Assembly: GCA_033764435.1 (NCBI GenBank)
Contig: JANRIX010000009.1
Location: 4,940 to 68,939 of the forward strand
Length of the DNA: 64,000 bases
Reading direction: 5' to 3'
From: JAEUMY01 sp033764435
GTDB lineage: Bacteria; Pseudomonadota; Gammaproteobacteria; Burkholderiales; Usitatibacteraceae
The notes beneath the pieces were generated by a model. That model was given only the letters and a program-made list of their open reading frames with translations. It searched no databases and was not told the origin of the DNA. Shown one piece after another: positions 1 through 8,772 of this stretch. The stretch's first letter is position 1. Every line of letters begins with the position of its first letter. A program made the translations under genes and the position numbers.

Positions 1-202
1 CCATGCTGACCGTTTGTCCCACGCGCACGCCCAGCGCACGCCCGACGGCATTTACCGCGCACAGCACCGGACGCGTATCGGGGCCCTCGCAGATGGCATG
101 TGCGAATGGCGTTTGGGTGCCGGATCGGTCTGGTGCCGGGTAGAGGCGGGCCTCGATGCTCTGCAGCGGCAGCTCCGGCAGGTGAAGTGCAATCCACAGC
201 AT
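1..202 (-). CDS. imuB: ImuB, N-terminal part (Y-family polymerase-like), cut by window edge
   Basis: The reading frame starts with ATG at 202 and runs off the window after about 67 residues. It begins MLWIALHLPELPLQS and continues with a segment ending GRALGVRVGQTVS, which is typical of the N-terminus of ImuB/DinP-like proteins. ImuB is the catalytically inactive Y-family homologue that links ImuA, the beta clamp and DnaE2 in the SOS mutasome (family knowledge). It lies 7 bases after the imuA stop, so the two are surely co-transcribed and probably translationally coupled. dnaE2 would be expected further downstream, outside the window. Confidence 0.85.
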   Translation of the reverse strand, partial: MLWIALHLPELPLQSIEARLYPAPDRSGTQTPFAHAICEGPDTRPVLCAVNAVGRALGVRVGQTVSM

Positions 203-209
203 GACGGCA

Positions 210-905
210 TCAATGGCGGGCAGCCCGCGGACCTGCGATGGAACGTATGCTGGATGTGTTGGCAGCCCGTTCCACGACATGAGGGTTCGCGGTGAGGTCG
301 ATGCGTCGCGACGCCATCAGGCCGCGCCGTTTCAACAGCGTGACGGCCAACGTGTTTGCCGTGCCATCCACGCGAACGCGCAAAGGTGCGGATGATGGTT
401 GCGTGGCAAACATGCTGTGGCGATACAGGAATCCAGCCGATCGTCCGGCTTCCGCAGCAAGCTGCAGACGGCGGAGGCATGGGTAATCGACATCTTGCTT
501 CAACCAGAGCAGCACGGCACCGAAGGCACCGGAACGCAGCGACTGCTCAGCTGCCCAGAGGGTTTCCGCATGGGCATCCGGGCGGACAATCAGCAAGCGG
601 GAGATATCAATGCCGGCATTGCTGAGCGCCGGGGCATACGGCAGAAAGGGCGGGTTGACCCAGGCAATGCTGCGTTGTTCGGCAGTGAGCGCTACAAGCG
701 CGTGCAGCAACAAAGATACTTCCCCGATCCCTATCCGATCACAGAGAAGTTCGGTCAGGCCTTGCTTGGGCCATCCGCCCTCCGGCAGCTCGGCATCGAG
801 TGCTTCAAACCCCGTGGGCCAACCTGTCCTGTCCGGTCGCGGGAAATCGCCCATCCGCCAGATGTGGGGCGATTGCAGCAGAGACACCAATCCTGTCTTG
901 TCCAT
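210..905 (-). CDS. imuA: ImuA, SOS mutasome accessory protein
   Basis: A 231-residue RecA/SulA-like protein. The N-terminal part contains the ImuA-typical GFEALDAELPEGGWPKQGLTE stretch (about residues 33-53), followed by a RecA-fold core and a basic C-terminal tail. ImuA works with ImuB and DnaE2 in error-prone translesion synthesis. It sits between lexA (33 bases upstream) and imuB (7 bases downstream) in one minus-strand operon, so LexA regulation from the box at 2164-2183 is expected. ATG at 905 is the only well-placed start. Confidence 0.88.
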   Translation of the reverse strand: MDKTGLVSLLQSPHIWRMGDFPRPDRTGWPTGFEALDAELPEGGWPKQGLTELLCDRIGIGEVSLLLHALVALTAEQRSIAWVNPPFLPYAPALSNAGIDISRLLIVRPDAHAETLWAAEQSLRSGAFGAVLLWLKQDVDYPCLRRLQLAAEAGRSAGFLYRHSMFATQPSSAPLRVRVDGTANTLAVTLLKRRGLMASRRIDLTANPHVVERAANTSSIRSIAGPRAARH

Positions 906-938
906 GAACCGTGCGTACCGGGACCATCCGCACCGGGT

Positions 939-1565
939 TCACATCAATCGCATCAGGCCGACCATCACGCCTTCAATTGCGAAGTCGTCCCGCGATTGAT
1001 CGACATCGATGGGCTGGAAATCGGGATTGGCTGGCAGCAGGCGAATATTCGCAGTGGCACCCCGACTGTCCTGCAAGGCTTCCAGGCGCTTCACTGTGAC
1101 CTCCTCGCCAAGCCGGGCGACAACGATCTCGCCGTTCTTGACTTCCTTCTTGCGCGCCACCGCGATGAGATCGCCATCAAGGATGCCCGCATCGCGCATG
1201 CTGAGGCCACGCACTTTGAGCAGGTAGTCGGCGCGCGGCTTGAACACGGCCGGATCCACATCCACGCGGCGTTCGATGTTTTCCACCGCGAGAATGGGCG
1301 AGCCCGCGGCCACGCGGCCGATCAGCGGCAGGCCGATTCCCGGGGCGCTTGCAGCTTCGGTCAGGCGGATGCCGCGCGAAGCGCCGGCCAGCATTTCAAT
1401 GACACCCTTTGCGGCCAGGGCGCGCAAATGCTGTTCGGCGGCATTGGGTGAGCTGAAGCCGAACGCCTCGCAGATTTCTGCGCGCGTCGGGGGCAGTCCG
1501 CTCTGCTCGATACCCCGGCGAATGAAGTCATAGATTTGCTGCTGACGGCTGGTGAGTTCAGGCAC
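939..1565 (-). CDS. lexA: LexA SOS repressor / self-cleaving protease
   Basis: A 208-residue protein starting with GTG (PELTSRQQQIYDFI). The winged-helix DNA-binding domain covers about residues 1-70. The self-cleavage bond is Ala87-Gly88 in GRVAAGSPI, with catalytic Ser122 (RGLSMRD) and Lys159 (EVTVKRL) of the S24 peptidase fold. Upstream ATG codons in this frame would add a non-homologous leader, so GTG at 1565 is preferred. The gene starts 14 bases after the stop of the SAM-like gene, so the LexA box in front of that gene most likely autoregulates lexA. A GCGAATATTCGC copy at 1041-1052 encodes ANIR (residues 172-175). Confidence 0.95.
   Translation of the reverse strand: MPELTSRQQQIYDFIRRGIEQSGLPPTRAEICEAFGFSSPNAAEQHLRALAAKGVIEMLAGASRGIRLTEAASAPGIGLPLIGRVAAGSPILAVENIERRVDVDPAVFKPRADYLLKVRGLSMRDAGILDGDLIAVARKKEVKNGEIVVARLGEEVTVKRLEALQDSRGATANIRLLPANPDFQPIDVDQSRDDFAIEGVMVGLMRLM
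1041..1052. repeat. GCGAATATTCGC palindrome copy 1
   Basis: Exact copy in lexA, read as ANIR; flanks G/A. Confidence 0.97.
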
Positions 1566-1579
1566 GCGAGTTCTCCGGA

Positions 1580-2089
1580 TCAGTGCGGGCGGGTGACATT
1601 CGTGTTGGCGCCAAACCAGTCCCAGTCGCCCAGATTCTGGCTGATGCGCTGGCGGGTGGCACGGCGCATGCGGCTGGAGGCCGGAATGGGGGCCGGAGCA
1701 GGGGTGGCCATGGTGCGGCCCAGAACATCGCGGTACAGGAAGGCCAGGGCATTCGCGGCCAACGACCAACTGGCCGGGGGCAGGTCCTCACGCAGTCGCA
1801 CCATGTTCAGGAAGGCTTCGATTTCCCGGTTCCCGAGTTCCTCCGGATGCCGCATGCCATGCCAGCTCACGAAGAATTTCACCCAATAAACAATGGCTTG
1901 CTCAGCCTTCAGGCTGACGTGGCGACGTGCCAGGCTGGCGCGAACCTGGTCCATCAGGCGCGGCAAATGTCGGGCCGGCCGGGTAGTTTCTTCTTGCAGG
2001 CCGGACTGGAATGGCAGCACCGACTGCAGCGGCTGGGGGGACGGCGCGGCGGGACGGGAAGTGGAACCGGGCAGGGAACGGGTTTGCAT
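1580..2089 (-). CDS. Stand-alone integrase-type SAM-like N-terminal domain protein
   Basis: A 169-residue protein. Residues about 43-126 resemble the N-terminal SAM-like (core-binding) domain of integron and XerC/D-type tyrosine recombinases: note VSLKAEQAIVYWVKFFVSWH, HPEELGNREIEAFL and ALAFLYRDVLG. There is no catalytic domain: the R-H-x-x-R...Y region is absent and lexA follows after 14 bases. The N-terminal 40 residues are Pro/Ser-rich and the tail after residue 126 is low complexity. It is the first gene behind the LexA box, so it should be SOS-induced. Function unknown; it could bind DNA without recombining it, or be the relic of an integron integrase. Confidence 0.75.
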   Translation of the reverse strand: MQTRSLPGSTSRPAAPSPQPLQSVLPFQSGLQEETTRPARHLPRLMDQVRASLARRHVSLKAEQAIVYWVKFFVSWHGMRHPEELGNREIEAFLNMVRLREDLPPASWSLAANALAFLYRDVLGRTMATPAPAPIPASSRMRRATRQRISQNLGDWDWFGANTNVTRPH

Positions 2090-2163
2090 GGGGCACCTCT
2101 ATGGCAGGCTGGATGACGTGGGGCTGGGCAGGACGTTTTTCGGATGCGTGAATATCTGTTCAG

Positions 2164-2183
2164 TACTGTATTTGAATACAGTA
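2164..2183. promoter_or_regulatory. LexA box (SOS operator)
   Basis: TACTGTATTTGAATACAGTA has perfect CTGT-N8-ACAG arms, matching the E. coli-type LexA operator that many betaproteobacteria share. It lies 74 bases upstream of the SAM-like gene start (minus strand) and about 104 bases upstream of the divergent DsbA-family gene. It is expected to control the SAM-like/lexA/imuA/imuB operon. Confidence 0.93.
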
Positions 2184-2287
2184 TCTGCCTGCAGCAAACC
2201 CCTTGTCAAGTACCTCCTCGCCCCGCCAGGGCTACACTGGCGGCTTGTACAAGCTGGCCGGCGCCAAGGCGCGCCGAGGTGACGCCC

Positions 2288-2935
2288 ATGAAAATCGATT
2301 TCATCTCTGACGTGGCCTGCCCATGGTGTGCAGTCGGGCTTAATTCGCTGGATATCGCGCTCGCCAGGCTGGGCGGCAGCGTGCCGGTGAGCATCACCAT
2401 GCAGCCATTCGAACTCAACCCCGACATGGGGCCCGATGGGATGGACGCAACTGACTATCTCAGCCGGAAATACGGCCTGACGCCCGCCCAGCTGGACGCC
2501 AACAGGGCGAATATTCGCAAGCGTGGCGCGGAGGTCGGCTTCGCCTTTGGTGAGCGCGCACGGGTATGGAACACGTTCGATGCCCATCGCCTGTTGCACT
2601 GGGCCGGCCTGCAGGGCAGGCAGCATGTGCTGAAGCATGCGTTGCTCCGCGCCTATCACGGCGAAGGGCACAATCCCGGGTCACATGACGTGCTGCTGGA
2701 CCTTGCCGGCGAGGTCGGATTGGACGTGACGTCAGCGCGTGAAGTGCTCGAATCCAACGCCTATGCCGACGATGTACGCCAGGCGGAAGCCTGGTGGCAG
2801 CAGCGCGGCATCACGTCCGTGCCGTCCGTGGTGATCAACGACCGCCATCTCGTCCAGGGTGGGCAGCCGCCGGAGGTGTTCGAGCAGGCGTTGCGGGAGA
2901 TTGCTGCGCAGACCGCGAAGGAGGGGATTGAATGA
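2288..2935 (+). CDS. DsbA-family (FrnE-like) thiol oxidoreductase
   Basis: A 215-residue protein with a thioredoxin fold and an inserted helical domain. The redox motif CPWC is at residues 11-14 (DVACPWCAVG), and the cis-Pro region is near SVPSVVIND. There is no signal peptide, so it is cytoplasmic, as expected for the FrnE/2-hydroxychromene isomerase-like branch. ATG at 2288 is preceded by GAGGTGA. The stop overlaps the next gene (ATGA), so the two are coupled. It is divergent from the SOS operon. ANIR at residues 74-77 comes from a palindrome copy at 2507-2518. Confidence 0.9.
   Translation: MKIDFISDVACPWCAVGLNSLDIALARLGGSVPVSITMQPFELNPDMGPDGMDATDYLSRKYGLTPAQLDANRANIRKRGAEVGFAFGERARVWNTFDAHRLLHWAGLQGRQHVLKHALLRAYHGEGHNPGSHDVLLDLAGEVGLDVTSAREVLESNAYADDVRQAEAWWQQRGITSVPSVVINDRHLVQGGQPPEVFEQALREIAAQTAKEGIE
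2507..2518. repeat. GCGAATATTCGC palindrome copy 2
   Basis: Exact copy in the DsbA-family gene, read as ANIR; flanks G/A. Confidence 0.97.
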
Positions 2936-3441
2936 CGCCAGCGCCACGCCTCACGCCACTCACCGAGGCGGATTTCGCGACCGTCGCGCAACTCGGCGAC
3001 ACCATCTGGCGCGCGCATTACTCGAAGCTCATCAGCATGGCGCAGATCGAGTACATGCTGACCGGCCGTTATTCACCCGAACGACTGTCGGCCTATGTGA
3101 ATGCCAGCGATCGCTGGCTGCACATTCTGTGGTTGGAAAATCGCCCCGTTGGCTACTGCAGCTACTCGCTGACGACCCAGCCTGGCGAACTGAAGCTGGA
3201 GCAGCTTTACCTTCTTCCCGAACTCCATGGCCGCGGGTTGGGGCGGTTCATGCTCGATCACGTCGAGGCGGAGGCCAGGCGGCTCGACTGCATCACGATC
3301 ATGCTCACGGTGAACAAGGGCAATGCGAGTTCAATCGCCGTCTATGATCGTGCAGGCTTCACCGTGCGCGAGTCTGCCGTGTTCGACATCGGCAACGGCT
3401 ATGTGATGGATGACTTTGTGATGGAAAAGCGCATCGCCTGA
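2932..3441 (+). CDS. GNAT family N-acetyltransferase
   Basis: A 169-residue protein with the GNAT fold. The acetyl-CoA binding motif is LLPELHGRGLGRFMLDHV (about residues 92-109), followed by the beta-5/alpha-4 segment ITIMLTVNKGNASSIAVYDRAGF. The length is normal for a single-domain GNAT. The start overlaps the end of the DsbA-family gene by 4 bases, so they form a two-gene unit. The substrate cannot be told from sequence; protein N-terminal or small-molecule acetylation are both possible. Confidence 0.85.
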   Translation: MTPAPRLTPLTEADFATVAQLGDTIWRAHYSKLISMAQIEYMLTGRYSPERLSAYVNASDRWLHILWLENRPVGYCSYSLTTQPGELKLEQLYLLPELHGRGLGRFMLDHVEAEARRLDCITIMLTVNKGNASSIAVYDRAGFTVRESAVFDIGNGYVMDDFVMEKRIA

Positions 3442-3464
3442 TGCGCCGATCCCCATGGTTGAAC

Positions 3465-3476
3465 GCGAATATTCGC
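3465..3476. repeat. GCGAATATTCGC palindrome copy 3
   Basis: Exact copy in the 42-base gap between the convergent GNAT and panE genes; flanks C/A. Confidence 0.97.
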
Positions 3477-3483
3477 ACTACGC

Positions 3484-4401
3484 TCAGGACCGCTGCGCTT
3501 CGTAGACCTTGAGGTGGGTATAGGCCATGGCAAGCAGCGTGTCCTCGATGCCCGCCGCGCGCGCCTTGCCCAGCATGAACCCCACGATGTGATCCGCCTC
3601 CACCGGGCCACCGCCCTGAAGATCGCGCAGCATGGACGCCGTCAGGGTGGACGATGGGTCGGTCAGCGTTTTCGACATTCGTTCCACAAACGCATCGCGC
3701 GGCTTGTGTCCGTTGGCTTCGGCCACCGCGCAGCAGGCGGCAAGATAGCGGGTGAGCAGCGCAGCGCCATCAGGGGTTGCTGCGATCGCGCCGACGCTGC
3801 CACGCATGAGGCAGGTCATGCCAGCCAGCGTGGAGAGAAAGGCGACTTTCTCCCACATCTCCAGTTCGATGTCCGGCGAGAGCTTCGCCTCGACTGGCGT
3901 CTTGCGAAACGCTGCATCGAGCGCCTCGATACGCGGCGTGATGCGACGGTCGCGCTCGCCATACATGATGCGATGAACATCGTGCAGTTGCTTCACCACG
4001 CCATCTGCGGTCAGCGTGGCGGCGATGTGGCACGTGCCCCCCAGTACATTGTCCCGGCCGAAGCGGGCATCCAGCCGCTCAAGATGCGCGATGCCATTCA
4101 GCAGTGGCAGCACCGCACAGCCGCGGTCCATGGCGGGCGCGATGCTGTCCATGGCGCTGTCGAGGTCATAGGCCTTGCAGGTGAGGATGACGAGGTCGAA
4201 GCCTTCCAGTGATTCCCCGGCCTGCCGCAGTTGCGGCTGAATCGTGAAATCGCCATGCGGACTTTGTACCCGCACGCCATGCTCAATCAGGTTGGCGGCG
4301 CGCCGCGGACGGACCAGGAAGGTGACATCGCTGCCAGCTTGCGCCAGCCGCGCACCGAAATAGCCGCCTACGCCACCGGCGCCAAGAACGAGAGTTTTCA
4401 T
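3484..4401 (-). CDS. panE: 2-dehydropantoate 2-reductase (ketopantoate reductase)
   Basis: A 305-residue protein starting MKTLVLGAGGVGGYFGARLA, with a GxGxxG Rossmann motif at residues 7-12 for NADPH. It also has the family segment DLVILTCKAYDLDSA and a C-terminal helical ApbA_C domain (WEKVAFLSTLAGMTCLMRG). It reduces 2-dehydropantoate to pantoate, the step after PanB (panB is at 53.8 kb). Some paralogues act on other 2-keto acids, so the exact substrate is inferred. ATG at 4401 is the start. A one-mismatch palindrome copy (4404-4415) sits just upstream of it. The gene converges on the GNAT gene. Confidence 0.85.
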   Translation of the reverse strand: MKTLVLGAGGVGGYFGARLAQAGSDVTFLVRPRRAANLIEHGVRVQSPHGDFTIQPQLRQAGESLEGFDLVILTCKAYDLDSAMDSIAPAMDRGCAVLPLLNGIAHLERLDARFGRDNVLGGTCHIAATLTADGVVKQLHDVHRIMYGERDRRITPRIEALDAAFRKTPVEAKLSPDIELEMWEKVAFLSTLAGMTCLMRGSVGAIAATPDGAALLTRYLAACCAVAEANGHKPRDAFVERMSKTLTDPSSTLTASMLRDLQGGGPVEADHIVGFMLGKARAAGIEDTLLAMAYTHLKVYEAQRS

Positions 4402-4608
4402 GAACGAATATTCGCAGTAGTCAATGGAATCAAGAGGTTGAACCGGGCAGGATGCGCCGATTGAGAACAAGACATTTGAGCAGCGGCCGGGTCATGGACG
4501 ATAAGGGGATACCCCGAATTGTGTATCAGCGACTCCACTTGTTTGGCATGCTTGCATGAGGGGTCTTCTGTTAAAATTCAATTACTTGAGCCTTAGCCGG
4601 ATAATGCC

Positions 4609-4938
4609 ATGAGTTCCTTTCACGTCAGAAACCTGATCGTTGTCTGCCAGCTTGTTGTCTGGGCTGTGATGGCGCCGCTCGCACAGGCGCAAGTGACGCC
4701 GGTCACGCGCGAGCCCGTCGAATTTCCGCGCGAGGCGGTCAAGGCTGGCGTGGACAAGGGTGAAGTCAAGGTCAAGGTCACCATTGATGCGACCGGCAAC
4801 GTCACTGATGTGCAGATTATTGAAGCCAAGCCGCCGCGCGTCTTTGATCGTGCCGTCCGCAGCAGCATGGCCAAGTGGAAGTTCAACGCGGGCGATGCCA
4901 ATCGCAGCTACGAAACCGTGGTCGAATTCAAGCGCTGA
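4609..4938 (+). CDS. Small secreted TonB C-terminal domain protein
   Basis: A 109-residue protein with an N-terminal signal peptide (hydrophobic to about residue 27, cleavage near AQAQ). The remainder is a TonB C-terminal domain: FPREAVKAGVDKGEVKVKVT, then DVQIIEAKPPRVFDRAVRSS and a final MAKWKF segment. It has neither the TonB transmembrane anchor with proline-rich spacer nor ExbB/ExbD neighbours, so it is probably a free periplasmic TonB-like protein rather than a true energy transducer. It is monocistronic and is followed by a strong terminator at 4964-4999. Confidence 0.8.
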   Translation: MSSFHVRNLIVVCQLVVWAVMAPLAQAQVTPVTREPVEFPREAVKAGVDKGEVKVKVTIDATGNVTDVQIIEAKPPRVFDRAVRSSMAKWKFNAGDANRSYETVVEFKR

Positions 4939-4963
4939 CCCTGCTGAATCCGCCTTTTCCGAC

Positions 4964-4999
4964 AACGCCCTGCCGGTGACTGCCCGCAGGGCGTTTTTT
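4964..4999 (+). terminator. Rho-independent terminator of the TonB-C gene
   Basis: The stem CGCCCTGC (4966-4973) pairs with GCAGGGCG (4986-4993), extended by AA/TT, and six T residues follow. It lies 26 bases after the TonB-C stop. Confidence 0.88.
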
Positions 5000-5137
5000 C
5001 TGGCTTTTTGCCCTGAATCCGCGTATCCTCGCGCGCTTGCTGGCGAGGCGCTTACCGGACACAATCCGGTCAAACAGCCGACGCCATGGAATCGCCTGAT
5101 TCCGCCGTCCCAAGAACACGATTTTTGAGGAGCTCTG

Positions 5138-8100
5138 ATGTCCGCCGTCCCTGAGGCCATTTCGGCCGCACCTTCCATTTCCCTCGACGACAAGTACACG
5201 CTGGAGCGAGGCCGCGTCTATCTGACCGGCACCCAGGCGCTGGTGCGCCTGCCCATGATCCAGCGCGAGCGCGACTTGCTGGCGGGACTCAATACGGCGG
5301 GCTTCATTTCGGGCTATCGCGGTTCACCGCTGGGTGGCTATGACCAGGCACTGTGGAAGGCAAAGAAGCACCTCGAGAAGCATCATGTCTTCTTTACGCC
5401 CGGCGTGAACGAGGAACTGGCCGCCACGGCGGTGTGGGGCTCGCAGCAGGTCGGTCTCTTTGCCGGCGCCAAGTACGACGGTGTGTTCGGCATGTGGTAC
5501 GGGAAGGGGCCGGGTGTGGATCGCTGCGGCGACGTGTTCAAGCATGCCAACGCCTTCGGCACGTCCAAGCACGGCGGTGTGCTGCTGGTCGCAGGCGATG
5601 ACCACGCCTGCAAGTCCTCCACGCTCCCGCACCAGTCCGAGCACGCCTTCGATGCCGCCATGATCCCGGTGCTCTATCCCACCGGTGTGGGCGAGATCAT
5701 TGAAATGGGTCTGCATGGCATCGCCATGTCGCGCTACTCCGGTTGCTACGTGGCCTTCAAATGCATCAGCGACACGGTGGACGCATCCGCCTCCATCAAC
5801 ATCGATCCGGACAATCCCAAGATTCTGCTGCCGGAGGATTTCCAGTTGCCCGAGTCTGGCGTGAATATTCGCTGGCCCGATACGCCGCTCGAGCAGGAAC
5901 TCCGTCTGCAGCACGACAAGATTTATGCAGCGCTTGCCTACGCGCGTGTGAACAAACTGAATCGCATCACCATTGATGCGCCCAAGCCGCGACTGGGCAT
6001 CATCGCTTCCGGCAAGAGCTACTTGGACGTTTTGCAGGCGCTGGAAGATCTGGGCATTGATGAGCGTCATGCCGCCGAAATCGGCTTGCGCCTCTTCAAG
6101 GTGGGCATGCCCTGGCCGCTGGAGCCCACCAGCCTGCGCAAGTTTGCGGAAGGTCTCGATGAAATCCTCGTCGTCGAGGAGAAGCGCCAGCTGATCGAGT
6201 ACCAGATGAAGGAGATGCTCTACAACTGGCGTGACGACGTGCGTCCGCGTGTCATCGGCAAATACGATGAGCATGGCGAGTGGGAAATGTCGCGCAGCGA
6301 CTGGCTGCTCCCGGCTGCCGGCGAACTCACGCCGGCGATGATCGCCCGAGTGATTGCCAAGCGCATTGCCAAGTTCCACACCTCGAAGATCATCGAGGCG
6401 CGGATGAAGTTCATCCAGGACAAGGAAGCCGCACTGGCCAAGCCGCGTCCCTCTGCGAAGCGCATTCCGTATTTCTGTTCGGGTTGCCCCCACAACACCT
6501 CGACCAAGGTGCCGGAAGGCTCCAAGGCGCTGGCGGGCATCGGCTGCCACTACATGGCCGTCTGGATTCGTCCGGAAGAGACCATGACCTTCACCCAGAT
6601 GGGTGGCGAAGGGGTGCCATGGGTAGGCATCCAGCCTTTCACTGACACCAAGCACGTGTTCGCGAATCTGGGCGATGGCACGTATTTCCATTCCGGACTG
6701 CTGGCCATCCGCGCCGCTGTGGGGGCCAAGGTCAACATCACCTACAAGATCCTCTTCAACGATGCGGTGGCGATGACGGGCGGCCAGCCGGTGGACGGTC
6801 CGCTGAACGTGCCCATGATCACGCACCAGGTTCATTCCGAAGGTGTGAAGCGCATCGTTGTGGTGACTGACGAGCCCGAGAAGTATCAGGGCATCACGCT
6901 TGCTCCAGGCACGACGGTGCATCACCGCGATCAGCTGGACCCGATCCAGCGAGAGCTTCGGGACACGCCCGGCACGACCATCATGGTCTACGACCAGACC
7001 TGTGCCGCCGAGAAGCGTCGCCGTCGCAAGCGTGGCACCTTCCCGGATCCGCAGAAGCGCGTTGTCATCAACGAGGCGGTGTGCGAAGGCTGTGGCGATT
7101 GCGGCAAGAAGTCCAATTGTCTGTCGGTCATGCCGGTGGAGACGGAATTCGGCCGCAAGCGCGCCATCGATCAGTCTTCCTGCAACAAGGACTTCAGCTG
7201 CGTGAAGGGCTTCTGCCCGAGCTTTGTCACCGTCGAAGGTGGCCAGCTGCGGAAGAAGAAGCCGGTGGTGCAGCAAGTCTTGGCGGCATTGCCCGAGCCG
7301 ACGCAGCCGGCGCTCGACAAGCCCTACGGAATCATGGTCACCGGTGTCGGTGGCACGGGTGTTGTCACCATCAGCGCACTGCTGGGTGTGGCGGCGCACA
7401 TCGAAGGCAAGGGCGTCGCCGTGCTGGACATGACCGGTCTCGCGCAGAAAGGCGGTTCCGTCTACTCGCACATCCGTATCGCGCAAAAGCCCGAGCAGAT
7501 TCACGCGGTTCGTATCGCAGCCGGTGAAGCGGATCTCGCGCTGGGTTGCGACATGATCACCTCGGCCAGCGATGAAGCCATCGCCAAGATGCAGCTGGGC
7601 CTCACCAAAGCCGTCATCAACAGCGATGTGGCCACGACCGGTGGATTCACCAAGAATCCTGACCTGCAGATTCCGGTTGAGGAGATGCGCGCGACCATCA
7701 ACGAGGCGGTGGGTGAAAACGCTGCGGAATTCGTGGACGCAACGGGGCTGGCCACCGCGTTGATGGGCGATGCCATCTTCACCAATCCGTTCCTCATGGG
7801 CTATGCGTTCCAGCAGGGGCTGATTCCGCTGTCCTCGAAGTCCATCCTGCAGGCCATCGAGCTGAACGGTGCCGCGGTGGAGAAGAACAAGACCGCGTTC
7901 GACTGGGGCCGCCGTGCCGCCGTTGATCTGCGCTCCGTGCAGAAGGCTGCGATTCCGCCGGAAGCCAAGCCCGAGTCACAGCGTCTGTCTGACACTATCG
8001 AGGAGCTGGTGGCGCGCCGCGAGAAGTACCTGACGGCTTATCAGAACGCTGCCTACGCCAAGCGCTATACAGATCTGGTGGCGCGCGTGCAGAAATCCGA

Positions 8101-8665
8101 AGCGGACAAGTTCCCTGGCAAGAAGGCGCTCACCGCCGCAGTGGCGCGTTACGCGTTCAAGCTCATGGCGTACAAGGACGAGTATGAAGTGGCGCGTCTG
8201 TATTCCGAGAGCGATTTCGTGAAGCGCGTGAATGACCAGTTCGAAGGCGACTTCAAGCTCACCTTCCATCTGGCTCCGCCGCTCTTCAACAAGCCAGACC
8301 CGGTGACCGGCGAGCCCACGAAGACTGTATACGGTCCGTGGATGTTCACCGCGTTCAAGCTGCTGGCGAAACTGCGCGGCCTGCGTGGCGGCGCGCTCGA
8401 CATCTTCGGCTACAGCGCCGAGCGCAAGATGGAGCGCCAGCTCATTGAGGACTATTTTGCGCGCGTGGACATGCTGCTGGCCGGCATCAATGCCGAGAAC
8501 TACGAGACGGCGGTCGACCTGGCATCGCTGCCCGAGTTCATCCGCGGCTTCGGCCATGTGAAGGAAGCTCATTTCAAGGATGTGAAATCGCGCGAGGCGG
8601 CTTTGCTGGAGCAGTTCAAGAACCCACAGGCCGCGAAGCGCATCCCGATCAAGGCCGCAGCCTGA
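5138..8665 (+). CDS. Indolepyruvate ferredoxin oxidoreductase, fused alpha/gamma type
   Basis: An 1175-residue single-chain 2-oxoacid:acceptor oxidoreductase of normal length for the fused IOR family. In order: an N-terminal transketolase-like pyrimidine-binding domain (SGYRGSPLGGYD), a TPP-binding domain (FANLGDGTYFHSG...FNDAVAMTGGQ), a cysteine-rich segment (CEGCGDCGKKSNC and later CNKDFSCVKGFCPS) for an iron-sulphur cluster, and a C-terminal gamma domain (MVTGVGGTGVVTISALLG). It oxidatively decarboxylates indolepyruvate or other aryl 2-oxoacids from amino-acid breakdown to acyl-CoA. ATG at 5138 follows GAGGAG. It is monocistronic with its own terminator. Confidence 0.93.
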   Translation: MSAVPEAISAAPSISLDDKYTLERGRVYLTGTQALVRLPMIQRERDLLAGLNTAGFISGYRGSPLGGYDQALWKAKKHLEKHHVFFTPGVNEELAATAVWGSQQVGLFAGAKYDGVFGMWYGKGPGVDRCGDVFKHANAFGTSKHGGVLLVAGDDHACKSSTLPHQSEHAFDAAMIPVLYPTGVGEIIEMGLHGIAMSRYSGCYVAFKCISDTVDASASINIDPDNPKILLPEDFQLPESGVNIRWPDTPLEQELRLQHDKIYAALAYARVNKLNRITIDAPKPRLGIIASGKSYLDVLQALEDLGIDERHAAEIGLRLFKVGMPWPLEPTSLRKFAEGLDEILVVEEKRQLIEYQMKEMLYNWRDDVRPRVIGKYDEHGEWEMSRSDWLLPAAGELTPAMIARVIAKRIAKFHTSKIIEARMKFIQDKEAALAKPRPSAKRIPYFCSGCPHNTSTKVPEGSKALAGIGCHYMAVWIRPEETMTFTQMGGEGVPWVGIQPFTDTKHVFANLGDGTYFHSGLLAIRAAVGAKVNITYKILFNDAVAMTGGQPVDGPLNVPMITHQVHSEGVKRIVVVTDEPEKYQGITLAPGTTVHHRDQLDPIQRELRDTPGTTIMVYDQTCAAEKRRRRKRGTFPDPQKRVVINEAVCEGCGDCGKKSNCLSVMPVETEFGRKRAIDQSSCNKDFSCVKGFCPSFVTVEGGQLRKKKPVVQQVLAALPEPTQPALDKPYGIMVTGVGGTGVVTISALLGVAAHIEGKGVAVLDMTGLAQKGGSVYSHIRIAQKPEQIHAVRIAAGEADLALGCDMITSASDEAIAKMQLGLTKAVINSDVATTGGFTKNPDLQIPVEEMRATINEAVGENAAEFVDATGLATALMGDAIFTNPFLMGYAFQQGLIPLSSKSILQAIELNGAAVEKNKTAFDWGRRAAVDLRSVQKAAIPPEAKPESQRLSDTIEELVARREKYLTAYQNAAYAKRYTDLVARVQKSEADKFPGKKALTAAVARYAFKLMAYKDEYEVARLYSESDFVKRVNDQFEGDFKLTFHLAPPLFNKPDPVTGEPTKTVYGPWMFTAFKLLAKLRGLRGGALDIFGYSAERKMERQLIEDYFARVDMLLAGINAENYETAVDLASLPEFIRGFGHVKEAHFKDVKSREAALLEQFKNPQAAKRIPIKAAA

Positions 8666-8705
8666 CGCGGCAGAAGTTCGTAACGGTTGTTTCTCCCGAG
8701 GTTGG

Positions 8706-8737
8706 CCCCTGCCGGCGTGAGTCGGCAGGGGTTTTTT
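8706..8737 (+). terminator. Rho-independent terminator after the IOR gene
   Basis: The stem CCCCTGCCG (8706-8714) pairs with CGGCAGGGG (8723-8731), followed by TTTTTT. It lies in the convergent gap between IOR and ldcA. Confidence 0.92.
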
Positions 8738-8772
8738 ATTGGCTGCGCCCCAGCGTGGGCGCGTCGCAACGC

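Noticed and set aside
399..1451. Plus-strand frame opposite imuA and lexA
   Set aside because: Shadow of two well-identified minus-strand genes; composition is unlike a real protein.
5324..7504. Long open frame on the minus strand opposite the IOR gene
   Set aside because: It is antisense to a clearly conserved enzyme, has Arg/His/Gln-rich shadow composition and no recognisable domain.
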